Source: Cordylochernes scorpioides (lineage: Eukaryota; Arthropoda; Arachnida; Pseudoscorpiones; Chernetidae). Taken from it: DNA of 64,000 nucleotides. Below, piece by piece: positions 10,130-21,144 of this stretch. A model generated the notes under the pieces. It ran no database searches and was not told the DNA's origin. It saw only the letters and a program-made list of their open reading frames with translations. Location of the stretch: the NCBI GenBank assembly GCA_030710605.1, contig CP092868.1, positions 29,336,011 through 29,400,010 on the forward strand, given 5' to 3'. How positions within the stretch are numbered: position 1 is the stretch's first letter; every line of letters begins with the position of its first letter. Made by a program: the position numbers and the translations under genes.

Positions 10130-10610
10130 TTGTGTTTATGTATGTGTATTCTTTAATATATCAATTGATATGTATAAATTTTGGAATGATTTAATCTACA
10201 TATATCTTTTACAAACTATATTAATATCTTAATCATTTGAGATTTCAATTCAAAACTAAACCATTCAGTTAGAATGGAAACAGATTCAATCCCCTTTCCT
10301 CTTTATGGTCTAATTATTCGATAACCAAAAGTAACCAGTGTTATTATAGGTAATTTAACTAATTTGAAAACGAATTGGGGGAAAAGCCTCTATGGGTTAT
10401 AGAGATTATGCAAATTTTCAATAATTAATTGATATCAGATTTCCCTTGTGTCACATTTACGATCCTATTTATCGCAATTTACATTCCTTCCTTTAAGCAG
10501 ATAATTACAAATAGTGAATAATTGGGTATTTATTATGGACGACGTTTTAATAAATAGGGTCTTACATTTGGTTAATTGGAAATTACTGGATATGTTTCAC
10601 GGAAGTTGGT
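10130..10610. other. AT-rich DNA, nothing recognised
   Basis: No family repeat or coding frame was identified. Confidence 0.4.
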
Positions 10611-10617
10611 TTCAATC

Positions 10618-11510
10618 GGTTTGTTGTTGTTGTGTCCAATGAAGAGCCTCAGATGTCGCCGTACATCTCAATCACAGCAATCACAATGTCCACTATCTTG
10701 GGTGTGATTTCTGTATTGTTGTTGTTGTTGTGTCCAATGAAGAGCCTCTGATGTCGCCGTACATCTCTATCATAGCAATCACAATGTCCACTATCTTGGA
10801 TGTGATTTTTGTATTGTAGTTGTTGTTGTGTCCAATGAAGAGCCTCAGATGTCTCCGTACATCTCTATCACAGCAATGTTCTCTATCTTGGGTGTGTAAA
10901 GCTGCTGTTCTGGGTTCATATCAATTATAATGACTTCTTGTTGTTGTCGTGTCCAATGAAGAGTCTCAGATGTCTCTGTACATCTCTATCACAGCAATGT
11001 TCACTATCTTGGGTGTGTAAAACTGCTGTTCTGGCTCCATGTCAATTATAATGACTTCTTGTTGTTGTTGTGTCCAATGAAAAGCCTCAGATGTCTTCTT
11101 ACATCTCTATCACAGCAATGTTCTCTATCTTGGGTGTGTAAACCTGCTGTTCTGGCTCCATGTCAATTATAATGACTTCTTGTTGTTGTCGTGTCCAATG
11201 AAGAGCCTCAGATGTCTCCGTACATCTCTATCACAGCAATGTTCTCTATCTTGGGTGTGTAAACTGCTGTTCTGGGTCCATGTCAATTATAATGACTTCT
11301 TGTTGTTGTCGTTTTCAATGAAGAGCCTCAGATATATACCTACATCTCTATCACAGCAATGTTCTCTATCTTGGGTGTGTAAACCTGCTGTTTTGGCTCT
11401 ATGTCAATTACAATGACTTCTTGTTGTTGTCGTGTCCAATGAAGAGCCTCAGATATTTCCGTACATCTCTATCACAGCAGTCGCAATGTCCTCTATCTTG
11501 GGTGTGTAAA
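10618..11510 (-). repeat. Tandemly repeated LINE 3' ends (8 units of about 95-120 bp)
   Basis: Each unit carries the last codons of a LINE ORF2 (minus strand, reading LYTPKIENIAVIEMYGDI then stop) and the short 3' UTR with (CAA)n (GTTGTTGTGTCCAATGAAGAG). Units start near 10620, 10715, 10815, 10940, 11058, 11178, 11300 and 11422. The same family, with its own tandem copies, lies at 30434-31074. Repeated 3' tails may reflect slippage during target-primed reverse transcription. Confidence 0.75.
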
Positions 11511-11514
11511 GCCG

Positions 11515-11751
11515 CTACTCTGGGTCCATGTCAATTTTCTGTAAGACTGCGGCCATTGCTGGACATGATAATATGTGGGTAGGTGTTAGTTTCACACCAG
11601 GACAGTTGTTGCATGTTATGTAGGTTCTTAAGCCATCTGGATGTATTGTCATTCCTTTATAGTGTTTCATTCTGAGTCTTTTTATTGTTTTTGTAATCCT
11701 TCTCTTAGAGTTTATATCGCAGAATTCACTGGTAGTGTTGGACCTTTGCAA
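11515..11751 (-). pseudogene. LINE ORF2 C-terminal fragment
   Basis: The minus-strand frame (79 codons) contains YITCNNCPGVKLTPTHILSC followed by PAMAAVLQKIDMDPE. The C-x2-C with HIL-x-C-PA pattern is typical of the zinc-knuckle-like tail after RNase H in jockey/R1-type LINE ORF2. It stops early at 11515; other copies continue in frame with QQLYTPKI to the true end. Only the 3' end is present, as in most 5'-truncated LINE insertions. Clade is uncertain. Confidence 0.75.
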
Positions 11752-11870
11752 GAATTGGAAGTCATTGAAGCAATTATTTTTTCTAGAAAAAAAAGTGTCT
11801 AATTCGGATTCAATCCTAGGTCGTGGCTTTCTAAGTTCGACAGTTTATACCACTGCTCCATCGACCCATA
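11725..11870 (-). repeat. Decayed tRNA-derived SINE
   Basis: TTGGACCTTTGCAAGAATTGG, AGTGTCTAATTCGGATTC and a terminal CATCGACCC match the SINE family intact at 53559-53867, with many substitutions. Confidence 0.55.
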
Positions 11871-11954
11871 TTAAAGAAAGATAAACAACCATATTTATAG
11901 CTTGACCAAGATTCAATAAATGAATCATTGTATTAGAGCAGAGATTTTTTTTCT

Positions 11955-12010
11955 CTTTAAAAGTTGATATTCCTACAAGCTTTCGAAAACAATCCTTCGT
12001 CTACAGATAC
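11955..12010 (-). repeat. F5 hairpin motif, isolated
   Basis: On the minus strand GACGAAGGATTGTTTTCGAA, then AGCTTGTAGG. It is related to the F5 motif at 8570 and 45485; the ribozyme core is not preserved. Confidence 0.35.
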
Positions 12011-12069
12011 TTAACCAACCGCTATATTCAATCAATATTGAGTTCTAAATTTGAAAAAGTATTGAGTAT

Positions 12070-12430
12070 TTTTAAACTCAGCCTTCACCGGTCCCAAACC
12101 CGAATGAAAAAAAGAAGGAGGGGGAGCAGTAACAAGCTCACTAAAAAAACTGGGTTCAGCTGGCCTGGCTGATAGTACCCTGTAAGGACTCCAGGGATAC
12201 AGGATGAATCTGTACTACATGTTAGGAGCAGCTGCACATGGCGCCTGTTCTTCATGTCAGAGGCGGCCATTTCTTTTGGAGCTAAGTCGGCCTGCCACTG
12301 AGTAGTGCTCCCAGTCTTAATGACAAAGGCAGACGCATTCTACTTCACCCAGTCACGATGGTTGTCAAACAGACACCATCAAGGGTCACAACTTGGTACC
12401 CTAATATGATTGAGTGTAAATAAGAAAGAA
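12070..12430. repeat. Unassigned repeat-like segment, probably LINE 3' region
   Basis: A GC-richer block (GGAGGGGGAGCAG, CCAGGGATACAGGATGAATC, CAGAGGCGGCC) ending in a (GAA)n tail. The layout resembles a 5'-truncated LINE with a simple tail. No protein motif was recognised. Confidence 0.35.
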
Positions 12431-12939
12431 GAAGAATAATATTGAGTTTATACAGATAGTCGCTTAAGAGAGGTAGCTAAATTAGATAGGTCGCGCGCTC
12501 AATAAAAGTCTTTATAAATATAATTAATTGAAAATTATTAATTAAAATATTCAGCTACATATATTTCAGACTAAACATTTCATCAAAAAAGCAATGTATA
12601 TGTTGTAATGTTCTTTTATAATCAATAATACAGTGTTGCCAACTTGAAAAAAAAATATAGGATAAAAATATTCATAGAGTCAAATAAAATCCACCAAATA
12701 ATTTGGAGGTTTAAAGAGAAAAAGCTGTCAGAAAAGAGAGGCTAGCAGAGATAAATCTCAAATATTCCAGCCTCAGGTGATGCATTGATTCCCCATTTTT
12801 ATTCCGTTTGGAATTATTTTTTAAAGGAAAAAATGTTTAGAAATGGCATTTTAATTTCCTATCCGAAAAACCTATAAAAGATCAGTAAAGGTTGAAGAAG
12901 ATAGAGATTCGAATCTTAATATTCGAATATAGGTGTAAG

Positions 12940-13455
12940 AAATTGGAACTATTTTAGACTTGTATGATTATTTACAAAATTAAACATATTTTCTACTGTC
13001 CTAATGATAAAATAATAGCAGAGTAGAACGTCATTTAAAAATTACCCCGCATGTGTTTCTTTTAAACGAAAAATCGAAATTTATTTTAAGAAGAAATAAC
13101 GATTATTTCTAACCTTAGGGATGAAGTATGAAAGGATGAATTGTGAAGAATAATAATAAACGGAAAAATAAAAGTGTCCAGGGATGGGAATCGAACCCAC
13201 AGTGTTCAGCTTACCGAGCAGATGCCATGTCCACTAGGCATTAAAAAAAAACACATGCGCGATAATTTTCAAATGACCTTCTACAATCATAAGCAGCATT
13301 ATATTGTATTTTAAATAATAGGAGGATCTGTCTCATCAGTGTTGTAATAAGGTCAGTAGAAAATGGTTCAATTTTGAAAAGAAACAAAGACGTTTAAAAT
13401 AGTTTCATTTTTGTATAACAGATGGCGCGCAAATGCATCATATTATAAGAATATA
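12940..13455. repeat. S1-B foldback with nested SF2 element
   Basis: Diverged S1-B ends lie at 12948-13020 (minus) and 13345-13450 (plus, ending CAGATGGCGCGCAAATGCATCA). Between them is an SF2 element at about 13024-13320 whose ends match as inverted repeats (GTAGAACGTCATTT and AAATGACCTTCTAC). Confidence 0.65.
13177..13245 (-). pseudogene. tRNA-like sequence inside SF2, truncated
   Basis: TCCAGGG acceptor strand, GGGTTCGATTCCC (B box) and a D-arm segment are present on the minus strand, but the 5' acceptor strand is lost. The loop reads TCGGTAA, anticodon GGT. The complete version is at 59327-59398. Confidence 0.6.
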
Positions 13456-13679
13456 TATGTGACAATTGACAATTAAAACAAATTTATTGACAACTCAGTG
13501 AATATTTACAAAATAAGGAAGAGATCACAAAAATAATTAGAGAAAATAAAAAGATAGCGAAAAGTGTATTCGAACCAGAGACATCAGGTTCTAAAGTCTA
13601 AAGCTTTCGAAGCTAGGCTATTTTGTCCTATTATATAAATAATTTAAAGAAGAATTTAATATTTAAATAAAATAAAACG

Positions 13680-13765
13680 AGAACGAAGAGGAGTTTCTTA
13701 TTTTAATATTTGCGAGCTTTCGAACCGTGACGTCCTTCTACTGGCTATAGAATGGAAGATATGTA
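13680..13765 (-). repeat. F5-like hairpin motif
   Basis: On the minus strand AGTAGAAGGACGTCACGGTT precedes CGAAAGCTCGC. It is the same layout as the F5 motif, here upstream of a LINE remnant. Confidence 0.35.
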
Positions 13766-13921
13766 CGACTATATATAGAGCTAAAGAGTACAAATTTACA
13801 TATTGAAAATTAATGGTATACATCTAAATCAACATACAGCAGAGATTAACTAAGAATACATATTTACATCTGAATTAATATACAAATTAATATTTACAAA
13901 TTTAAATTTTCAAGTGTTCTC

Positions 13922-14052
13922 TTCCAGTTGATGAGGGGGTCGTCAATTCCAACACCCAGCCCTACCTGCACAAAGTACCGATAAATTCGGCACTTCGCTG
14001 ACGCAAGGATGGCCATTTCGTCGTCCTCCTGCCCAGTCCCGTATATGTGTCC
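13922..14052 (-). pseudogene. LINE ORF2 extreme C-terminus
   Basis: The minus strand encodes EDDEMAILASAKCRIYRYF then VQVGLGVGIDDPLINWKR. This is the same C-terminal block as in the GC-rich LINE at 39560-40270 (DDALSILASAKLRIYRHFVQ) and the remnant at 33230-33385. Only about 45 codons remain. Confidence 0.7.
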
Positions 14053-14054
14053 AT

Positions 14055-14755
14055 ATATATATGTGTGTTAAGAATGGAATTATTCATAGATATTTTAAAT
14101 AAAGGATCAATTTTTAGCATTTTAAATAGCAACAAATATATTTTGAGAAACAGATAATTTATATTATGCTTATTGTATTTATTGCCAGACACTTCTTTCT
14201 TTGTATCCGGGCAGTTAGCGTTTCTTGAGCTCCAGGGGCCTGGGTTATCCTTATTCCTCTCTCTCTCCATCGGCGGCGGAGTCTTTCTCGCGGTGGGCGC
14301 CACCAATGAAGACCTTGTATATATTTATATATATATGTATATTTATCAATTATTTTATCTATATATTCATATATCTATCATTATTAATCTTATTTATTCA
14401 TTTTATGTATTTAACCTTATATAATCTTATATGGACTTTGTAATAAATCAGTTTCAATCTCAACCTCTCTCTCTCTTTCTTTGTACACAGTTCTTTTTTT
14501 CTCGTTTTTTTTTCTCTCTATCTTTCTCATTGTTAACATCATATGACTATTCTATTCACGGCCTAAAATTATTGTATATATATATATATGTATAGACAAA
14601 TGTAAAGGCATTCATGCATACATTAGGGGGACATAGCGCTTTAAATTGAAATAAAATATAAAGGATTATTTTTTTCCTACTCTTAGTGAATTGAACTTTT
14701 CATGGTTTAGTTAAGACACAATCATTAACCATTATCACGCAAATGTCACCAGAAA
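14055..14755. other. AT-rich DNA with one unassigned GC-richer block
   Basis: 14206-14318 is GC-richer (CTCCAGGGGCCTGGG, CATCGGCGGCGGAG) and open in two frames. It has no recognisable motif, and the reading continues into (TA)n, which argues against a real gene. Confidence 0.3.
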
Positions 14756-14761
14756 TATCCA

Positions 14762-15015
14762 TTTCTTGATTTCCCAGGAAGCCTCTGGGACCGAATATTT
14801 GGTCTTAGAGGTTAATATGCATCACGCTGATGAGGGCCATCAACCCAAAACGCGTATGTGGTTGAAATTTCTTGATTTATCAAGAAATTGGGTTTGTCAA
14901 ATATCATGGAACAAGTTAAATAAACGTTTATTTTATTTAACTTGTTCCACTAGATGGCGCGTTGTTATCTAGAGATGCTCATGTGAGCATGGTCAGAATA
15001 TGCCTTTTTTTCAAT
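14762..15015 (+). mobile_element. F2 hammerhead element, single copy
   Basis: CCCAGGAAGCCTCTGGGACC, the hammerhead, CTTGATTTATCAAGAAATTGG, then TAAACG, CCACTAGATGGCGC (14947-14960) and the GGTCAGAATATGCC tail. Order matches F2 at 54764-55115. Confidence 0.7.
14822..14861 (+). ncRNA. Hammerhead ribozyme (F2) with G12 mutated
   Basis: Stem I (T)CACG with TGTGG, core CTGATGA, stem II GGG with CCC, palindromic stem III ACGCGT and cleavage base A are present. The conserved GAA is AAA (G12 to A), so this copy is expected to be inactive. Confidence 0.65.
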
Positions 15016-15029
15016 ATATATATTTCAAT

Positions 15030-15125
15030 ATCACGGAACAAGATAATAAACGTTTAGTTGATTTTTTCTACTAGATGGCGCTCTGTCATCTAAAATGTTC
15101 TTATGTGAGCGGTCAATATGTGCAT
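15030..15125 (+). repeat. Second F2 3' fragment
   Basis: TCACGGAACAAGATAATAAACG, CTACTAGATGGCGCTCTG and the GGTCAATATGTGC tail repeat the end of the F2 copy just upstream, in the same orientation. Confidence 0.6.
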
Positions 15126-15329
15126 TTTTTGTTTTTAATATTCGTATATGTGATTAAATAATAGCTATGTAAATTCAGTTATATATTTGCATATCCTACT
15201 GTTTGTAGAATCTAGGGTGGGAAGGAATGTCGGCAATATACGAAGATCAACGCTATCAAACAAATCATAACAATAGATCACTAATATCTCAACACTGTGG
15301 AGAAAATTAGCCACACCTTTGCAATAAAT

Positions 15330-15545
15330 GACGTTATGAAAATTAGAAACTATTTTAGATCCGTACGATTCTTTTTGAAATTTAACAATTTCTACTACCC
15401 TTACTGCAATGGAAAAATTAATGGGATTTTAATTTTTCCATTGCACTAAGGGCAGTAGAAATTGTTTAATTTCAAAAGGAATCTTACGTGTGTAAAATAG
15501 TTTCTAATTTTGATAACAGATGGAGCGCTAGTGCATCATAATATA
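15330..15545. repeat. S1-B foldback
   Basis: TTTCTACTACCCTTACTGCA and its inverse TGCACTAAGGGCAGTAGAAA flank a short centre. The arms end GATAACAGATGGAGCGCTAG and TGCATCATAAT. The hammerhead-like core is deleted. Confidence 0.7.
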
Positions 15546-15834
15546 AATGGCACTCTACTCTGTTAACTAAGTTACAATCCAATATATCCTCTATGTAAGT
15601 AAGTTTCAATATTGTAGCGCTGAATTATTTAATATACGAGTTATCAATACATAGTATCATAGAAGTTCATATCTTACTTAGTTCATTATTTATTTAACAT
15701 AGAATATTGTATATTTTTATAGATCCACTCCTATATATATTTTATTCATAGTGTCATCAGTCTAGTATTGGACTAAAAAGATACTTCATTAAAAATTTAC
15801 GAGTCATATATTTACAGTTAGTCTTATATGAACT

Positions 15835-17235
15835 GTTCGACAAAACTTAAGGAAGTTGTACCTTTTAGCATGTATATCGGGATTCAGACAATAACTCTGA
15901 AATATATTACAGTGACCTTTATTAAAGACACACAAGATAACCAAGTGTGAACAAAATTAAGGAAGTTTTACCTTTCAGTATGTATATCGGGATTCAGACA
16001 ATAACACTGAAAGATATTACAGTGACCTTTATTGAAGACATGCGAGATAACCAAGTGTGAACAAAACTTAAGGAAGTTTTACCTTTCAGCATGTATATCG
16101 GGATTCAGACAATAACACTGAAAGATATTACAGTGACCTTTATTGAAGACATGCGAGATAACCAAGTGTGAACAAAACTTAAGGAAGTTGTACCTTTTAG
16201 CATGTATATCGGGATTCAGACAATAACACTGAAAGATATTACAGTGACCTTTATTGAAGACATGCGAGATAACCAAGTGTGAACAAAACTTAAGGAAGTT
16301 TTACCTTTCAGCATGTATATCGGGATTCAGACAATAACACTGAAAGATATTACAGTGACCTTTATTGAAGACATGCGAGATAACCAAGTGTGAACAAAAC
16401 TTAAGGAAGTTGTACCTTTTAGCATGTATATCGGGATTTAGACAATAACTCTAAAAGATATTACAGTGACCTTTATTGAAGACACACGAGATAACCAAGT
16501 GTGAACAAAACCTAAGGAAGTTGTACCTTTCAGCATGTATATCGGGATTCAGACAATAACACTGAAATATATTACAGTGACCTTTATTGAAGACACACGA
16601 GATAACCAAGTGTGAACAAAACTTAAGGAAGTTGTACCTTTCAGCATGTATATCGGGATTCAGACAATAACTCTGAAAGATATTAAAGTGATCTTTATTG
16701 AAGACACACGAGATAACCAAGTGTGAACAGCACTTAAGGAAGTTTTAGCATGTATATCAGGATTCAGACAATAACTCTGAAAGATATAACAGTGATCTTT
16801 ATTGAAGACACACGAAATAACCAAGTGTGAACAGCACTTAAGGAAGTTTTAGCATGTATATCAGGATTCAGACAATAACTCTGAAAGATATAACAGTGAT
16901 CTTTATTGAAGACACACGAAATAACCAAGCGTGAACAGCACTTAAGGAAGTTTTAGCATGTATATCAGGATTCAGACAATAACTCTGAAAGATATTACAG
17001 TGATCTTTATTGAAGACATACGATATAACCAAGTGTGAACAAGACTTAAGGAAGCTTTACCTTTTAGCAAGCATAGCGGGATTCAGACAATAACTCTGAA
17101 AGATATTACAGTGACCTTTATTGAAGACATACCCGATAACCAAGTGTGAACAAAATTGCCACTGTCTCCAAAAAATATATATAGACGACTAGGAAAATGA
17201 CAGACTTCACTTCCTTAAGTTTTATCTATGAGTGT
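15835..17235 (+). repeat. Satellite array: 12 units of 101-111 bp between Tc1-like ends
   Basis: Units begin AAAACTTAAGGAAGTTGTAC, continue through ATATCGGGATTCAGACAATA and CAGTGACCTTTATTGAAGAC, and end AACCAAGTGTGAAC. Starts fall near 15841, 15951, 16062, 16173, 16284, 16395, 16505, 16616, 16727, 16829, 16935 and 17039. Units 9-11 share GAACAGCACTTAAGG and an 8-10 bp deletion, marking a local duplication. The left end (ACAAAACTTAAGGAAG) and the right end (CTTCCTTAAGTTTTATCTAT, GAGTGTA) are inverted, like short Tc1/mariner ends. Other arrays: 48275-49130, 56080-56500, 58315-58575. Confidence 0.85.
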
Positions 17236-17639
17236 ATTATTAGAGAGTTGCTTGTTAGGTCCATTTATATTAAATTTATTTATTATATTTGATTCATATA
17301 TGATATCAAAATTTCCTATGTTCAGTTATAAAAATATATATTTTTTCAATTCAGTGTAGATATGTAAATAAGTCAATAGACTATATTTTAAATTTAGGAA
17401 ACTTGCACTTTACTATTATAAAATATCAAAAACCCTCATTGGGCAAGGTTTTTTGATATTCTATAAAAAGACTATATTTTAATTATGGCTTGTTAGAGAC
17501 ACAAGTCCAGTTGTTAAAGTGAGAGAAGTTAAGATTAGTTAGAGGAAAGAGAGAGAGAGAGAATGAGTTAGTTAGTCAGGTAGATATGTAAATATTTCCA
17601 AACAGAAATAGTTAGTTCAATATCTATAACTCTCTTGTA

Positions 17640-18000
17640 ACTAAAATATATATGAATCATAGAACAATGTTTAACAAGTTTCACCGCAAATGTTTCTTTT
17701 GAACGAAAAATCGTAAATATAATTATTTTAAGAAGAAATAACGACTATTTCTATCCTTTGGGATGAAGTATGAAAGAATGAATTGTGAAGGGTAATGATG
17801 AACGGAAAATAAAAGTATCCAGGGATAGGAATTTATCATTACACTTCACAATTCATCCTTCATACTTCATCCCTAAGGATAGGAAAAGTCGTTATTTCTC
17901 CTTAAAATAAATTACGACTTTTCGTTCAAAAGAAACATTTGCGGCAAAACTTGTTAAACCTCGTTCTGTAATCATAGCCGTATTATATTGTATTATATAT
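17640..18000. repeat. SF2 foldback element, near-perfect arms
   Basis: Arms of about 150 bp match inverted: AAATGTTTCTTTTGAACG and CGTTCAAAAGAAACATTT, GGATGAAGTATGAAAG and CTTCATACTTCATCC. The centre holds only GTATCCAGGGATAGG, a scrap of the tRNA-like part seen in other SF2 copies. Confidence 0.8.
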
Positions 18001-18541
18001 GAATCATACATAAAATTATTTTAAATCAACATTCTATTAGACAGCAAAGTGCTTCTGTATACCACTAATTGACCATCTAAGACGCTAAAAGAGTAGTTAA
18101 AATAGACAAAAAGAAGCCAAGAATGAAGGCGTCAGAAAGACACGTGTTTATCTACCTATTTCAAGGTACTGGTAAATAGGCATTTTATGTGAGCATTCGG
18201 ATAAAAAGTTTCTTTTATTTTAGATTTCTGCAAGCTTTCGAGCGAATATCTGCTGATGATCAAAAATTAGTTTTTATATTTTGTTTTAGCCATAGTTATA
18301 CCTGTCGAAGATTGTTACGCCAGAAAACTTGTATTATCGTAATTACAAAAGAAACCCTTCCCTCAGCGAATTTTCTCTTATTTATATAACTTATTACTAA
18401 TTTACTTTCTACCATTGATTGATGTTGTATTTTCCTTGGATTCTGTAACGAGTCTATTTAAGATAAAATGGATTTTATTGCCTTGTTATCAAGGAAAAGC
18501 AAGATATGGTGGTAAAGGTGCATTAAAGGTTTCAATAATAT

Positions 18542-18722
18542 TGTAAGAAAGTATTTATTATTTTATTAGCAGAGTATTGTTATTTATGTTTATATTTTGC
18601 TATACTCTGTACACTTCCCTCTTTTGCTTATCTTTTGTTTATCATTCATAGTTTGTCCTTGCCTGAAATGAATTCTTGTCTCATCCTGAAGTTGGTCTTC
18701 CCTAATTTTCCAAGTGGTAATA
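18542..18722 (+). repeat. Solo LTR of the TRIM family
   Basis: TGTAAGAAAG to CCAAGTGGTA matches the terminal repeats of the TRIM at 25764-26446, in the opposite orientation. Shared blocks are GCTTATCTTTTGTTTATCAT and CTTCCCTAATTTTCCA. Confidence 0.7.
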
Positions 18723-18884
18723 TTATGAAACCAAGGTTTATTTTTCATTTTAAATTTTCTTTGTATATATCCTAAAATAGATTTGAGTTCCTTAAAGTTT
18801 TATCCAATAATAATTGTTATTATCATTATATATTAGTGTCATTGTTATCTGTAGTATTTTTAAAGATAGTCTTTGATATTTTTG

Positions 18885-19175
18885 AAAATAGAGAAATCCA
18901 TAGATAAATCTTTAATTAAAAAGGCATATATTGGATCAAAATATCATTTATTTTACCAATATTTCAGTTGGCTGAACGCCAACCTTTATCAAGGTGTTAT
19001 AACATTTTAAAGTGTGTCAACAACAAACCCCATAACGTCATTATGTGTCGCTGGGTTTGTTGTTGACACACTTTAAAATGTTATAACACCTTGTTAAAGG
19101 TTGGCGTTCAGCCAACTGAAATATTGGTAAAATAAATGATATTTTGATCCAATATATGCCTTTTTAATTAAAGTC
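18885..19175. repeat. F4 foldback with two hammerhead-like units
   Basis: Arms run inward from ATCCATAGATAAATC and meet at AACAACAAACCCCATAACG. The left arm (minus) carries stem II GGTTGGC with GCCAACT, core TTGATAA, and GAA next to ATAT. The right arm (plus, about 19083-19130) has TTGTTAA at the core. Stem I is ACC with GGT in both. Confidence 0.7.
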
Positions 19176-19354
19176 TTTGATATATATATAGATCAATACG
19201 TATAGTTTTGATATATAAGGAAGAGATTGATAAAATCTTTATGATTGAAAATTCTGTTAATGTGTTTTATATTATATATATATAAATAATATATATGAAA
19301 ATTAATAAAAATTAGAAAAATATCGGGGTGCTGATATTAAAAACAAAATATGTA

Positions 19355-19800
19355 TATCCTGACCGTTCACTTGAGCTTTTTATCAGACCAAATATCAGGG
19401 AACAATTTAAATCAACGTTTAGTTCATTTTCGTTCCAATTGATGACGCTCTGCAATCTTCTTTTTTTATCCCTAGTACACGTGGTACAGGCCATGATAAC
19501 CATGGTGGGTAGAAGTAGACGACTGCTTTTACTATAAATGCATCACATGTCTACACATGTGAAAAGTAGCTCGAATTTGCACTTACAAATATGCCAGAAC
19601 CTCGTTGGGTTACTTGCACTCGCTGGTGGGGTTGGACTTTTGCAAGAATCAGGGACCATTGGAGCATTTGTTTTATCAGAAAATAGTGCCCAATGCGGGA
19701 ATTGAAACCGGGTCGTAGCGGTCGAAAACCAAACGGTTTACACCATCCTTCCACCGACCCCCTCTGCAATTTAAATAGCTTATGTGAGCGGACAGGATAT
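19355..19800. repeat. F2 remnant interrupted by a SINE
   Basis: F2 3' sequence (AACGTTTAGTTCATTTTCG, TTGATGACGCTCTGCAAT) stops at the SINE and resumes after it (TTATGTGAGCGGACAGGATA). CTCTGCAAT occurs on both sides as the SINE target duplication. Confidence 0.65.
19455..19765 (-). repeat. tRNA-derived SINE
   Basis: On the minus strand: tRNA-like head (GGTCGGTGGAAGGATGGTGT, ending at a degenerate B box), body with TTGCAAAAGTCCAACCCCAC, and the 3' end CCACGTGTACTAGGGATA plus A-rich tail. Flanked by CTCTGCAAT duplicates. Confidence 0.75.
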
Positions 19801-19834
19801 GCATATTTTCAAAAATATGCAATGTTTATATATA

Positions 19835-21137
19835 CAGGGTGTACGAGGTAAATTGGGACTAACTTTGACAGTCCATAAAACAAAAACTACTTGAGATTAA
19901 AAAATTGTTCTTTTTTCATTACGTAGCCATATTCATGTAAAATGCAACAGTACATGTGTGCGCAGTGTAGTGATGAAGAGTAACCGAGAATTTGAAAATC
20001 GAGCTGCCATCATCGTTGCTCTGCGCGCCGGAAGGAGCCCCAAAGAGATAGTGGATTTTCTTAAGTTGCCCAAAACCACTATTTATCGTGTCAAGAAGCA
20101 GTTTGATGAGGCCGACAGTAACAAAGAGGGGATAGCTACAAGGAAAAAGCACTCGCGTCGATCGGACAGGGTAAGATGCGAAGAATTTGTCAAAAATGTC
20201 AAGGAGAAGATTGATGGAAACCCTGGGAAGAGCATGAGGGCCATAGCCAAGGAAATGGACGTTGGCTCTATGACAATTGTCAGAACTATCCATGAGGACC
20301 TTGGTCTCAAGTCTTATGCCCTTCGGAAAGGTCAGTTGCTGACTGAGAATATGAAGAATAACAGAAAAGGAAAGGCTGCTGCCCTCCTCAACAACCTGAA
20401 ACACGACTCTTTTGGCATGCTAAGGTTCTTCTCTGACGAAAAGAACTTTGACGTGGACCAAAAGGTAAATCCCAGGAATGATCGCTGGATCTGTAAAGAC
20501 CCCTCAGAGATACCTGTCGTGATGCACACGAAATTTCCTGCCTCCGTAATGGTCCTTGGCGTTATCAGCAGTGAAGGTGATGTCATGCCTCCCCATTTCT
20601 TTGAGAAGGGCCTTAGGATGAACGCTGACACCTACATCAATGTTCTGGAGACCGTTGTGAAGCCTTGGATGGACATGGTGGCCGCAGGAAGGAAGTATGT
20701 CTTCCAACAGGACTGAGCTCCAGCCCAGAAGGCAAAAAAGACACAATCGTGGCTGACACTTAACGTCCCTAGTCACTGGGGTCCTGATATTTGGCCCCCT
20801 AATTCTCCAGATTGCAATCCCCTCGACTACTATGTATGGGGCGTTGTTGAGAGAGATGTCAACAAAGCTCCTCATACCACCATCAAGTCTGTCAAGAAAG
20901 CAGTTCACACGGTGATGACCCAAATGGACAAGGTCATCGTCGCCAAGGCCTGTGCTTCATTCCGCACTCGCCTCGAGACTGTTGTAGCTAATAATGGAAA
21001 CTTCATTGAATAAATAAAAACTATATCCTTTTATCTACTACTGTGTCAAATTTCATTCGGATATTTTAATTTTTACTTGCAAAAAATTTCATTTAAAATA
21101 CCATTGTTGAAATTCCCAATTTACCTGGTACACCCTG
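19835..21137 (+). mobile_element. maT-type (DD37D) mariner-like element
   Basis: Inverted ends of about 25 bp (CAGGGTGTACGAGGTAAATT at the left, inverted at 21110-21137) flanked by TA on both sides. The 1.3-kb body carries one transposase gene broken by a single stop. Confidence 0.9.
19958..21013 (+). pseudogene. DD37D (maT) transposase with one in-frame stop
   Basis: The frame opens near 19958 (a second ATG at 19973 gives MKSNREFENRAAIIVAL, the more typical start) and stays in one frame to TAA at 21011-21013 apart from a TGA at 20714-20716. N-terminal HTH: RSPKEIVDFLKLPKTTIYRV, then a second HTH with MRAIAKEMDVGSMTIVRTIH. Catalytic motifs: FFSDEKNFD (first Asp), VFQQD (second Asp, just before the stop) and NSPDCNPLDYYVWG (third Asp). 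Thirty-seven residues lie between the last two Asp, the maT spacing. The TGA falls immediately after the second Asp, at a codon usually Gly in relatives, so the truncated 252-aa product lacks part of the active site. Recent decay of an otherwise complete gene. Confidence 0.9.
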
Positions 21138-21144
21138 TATATAT

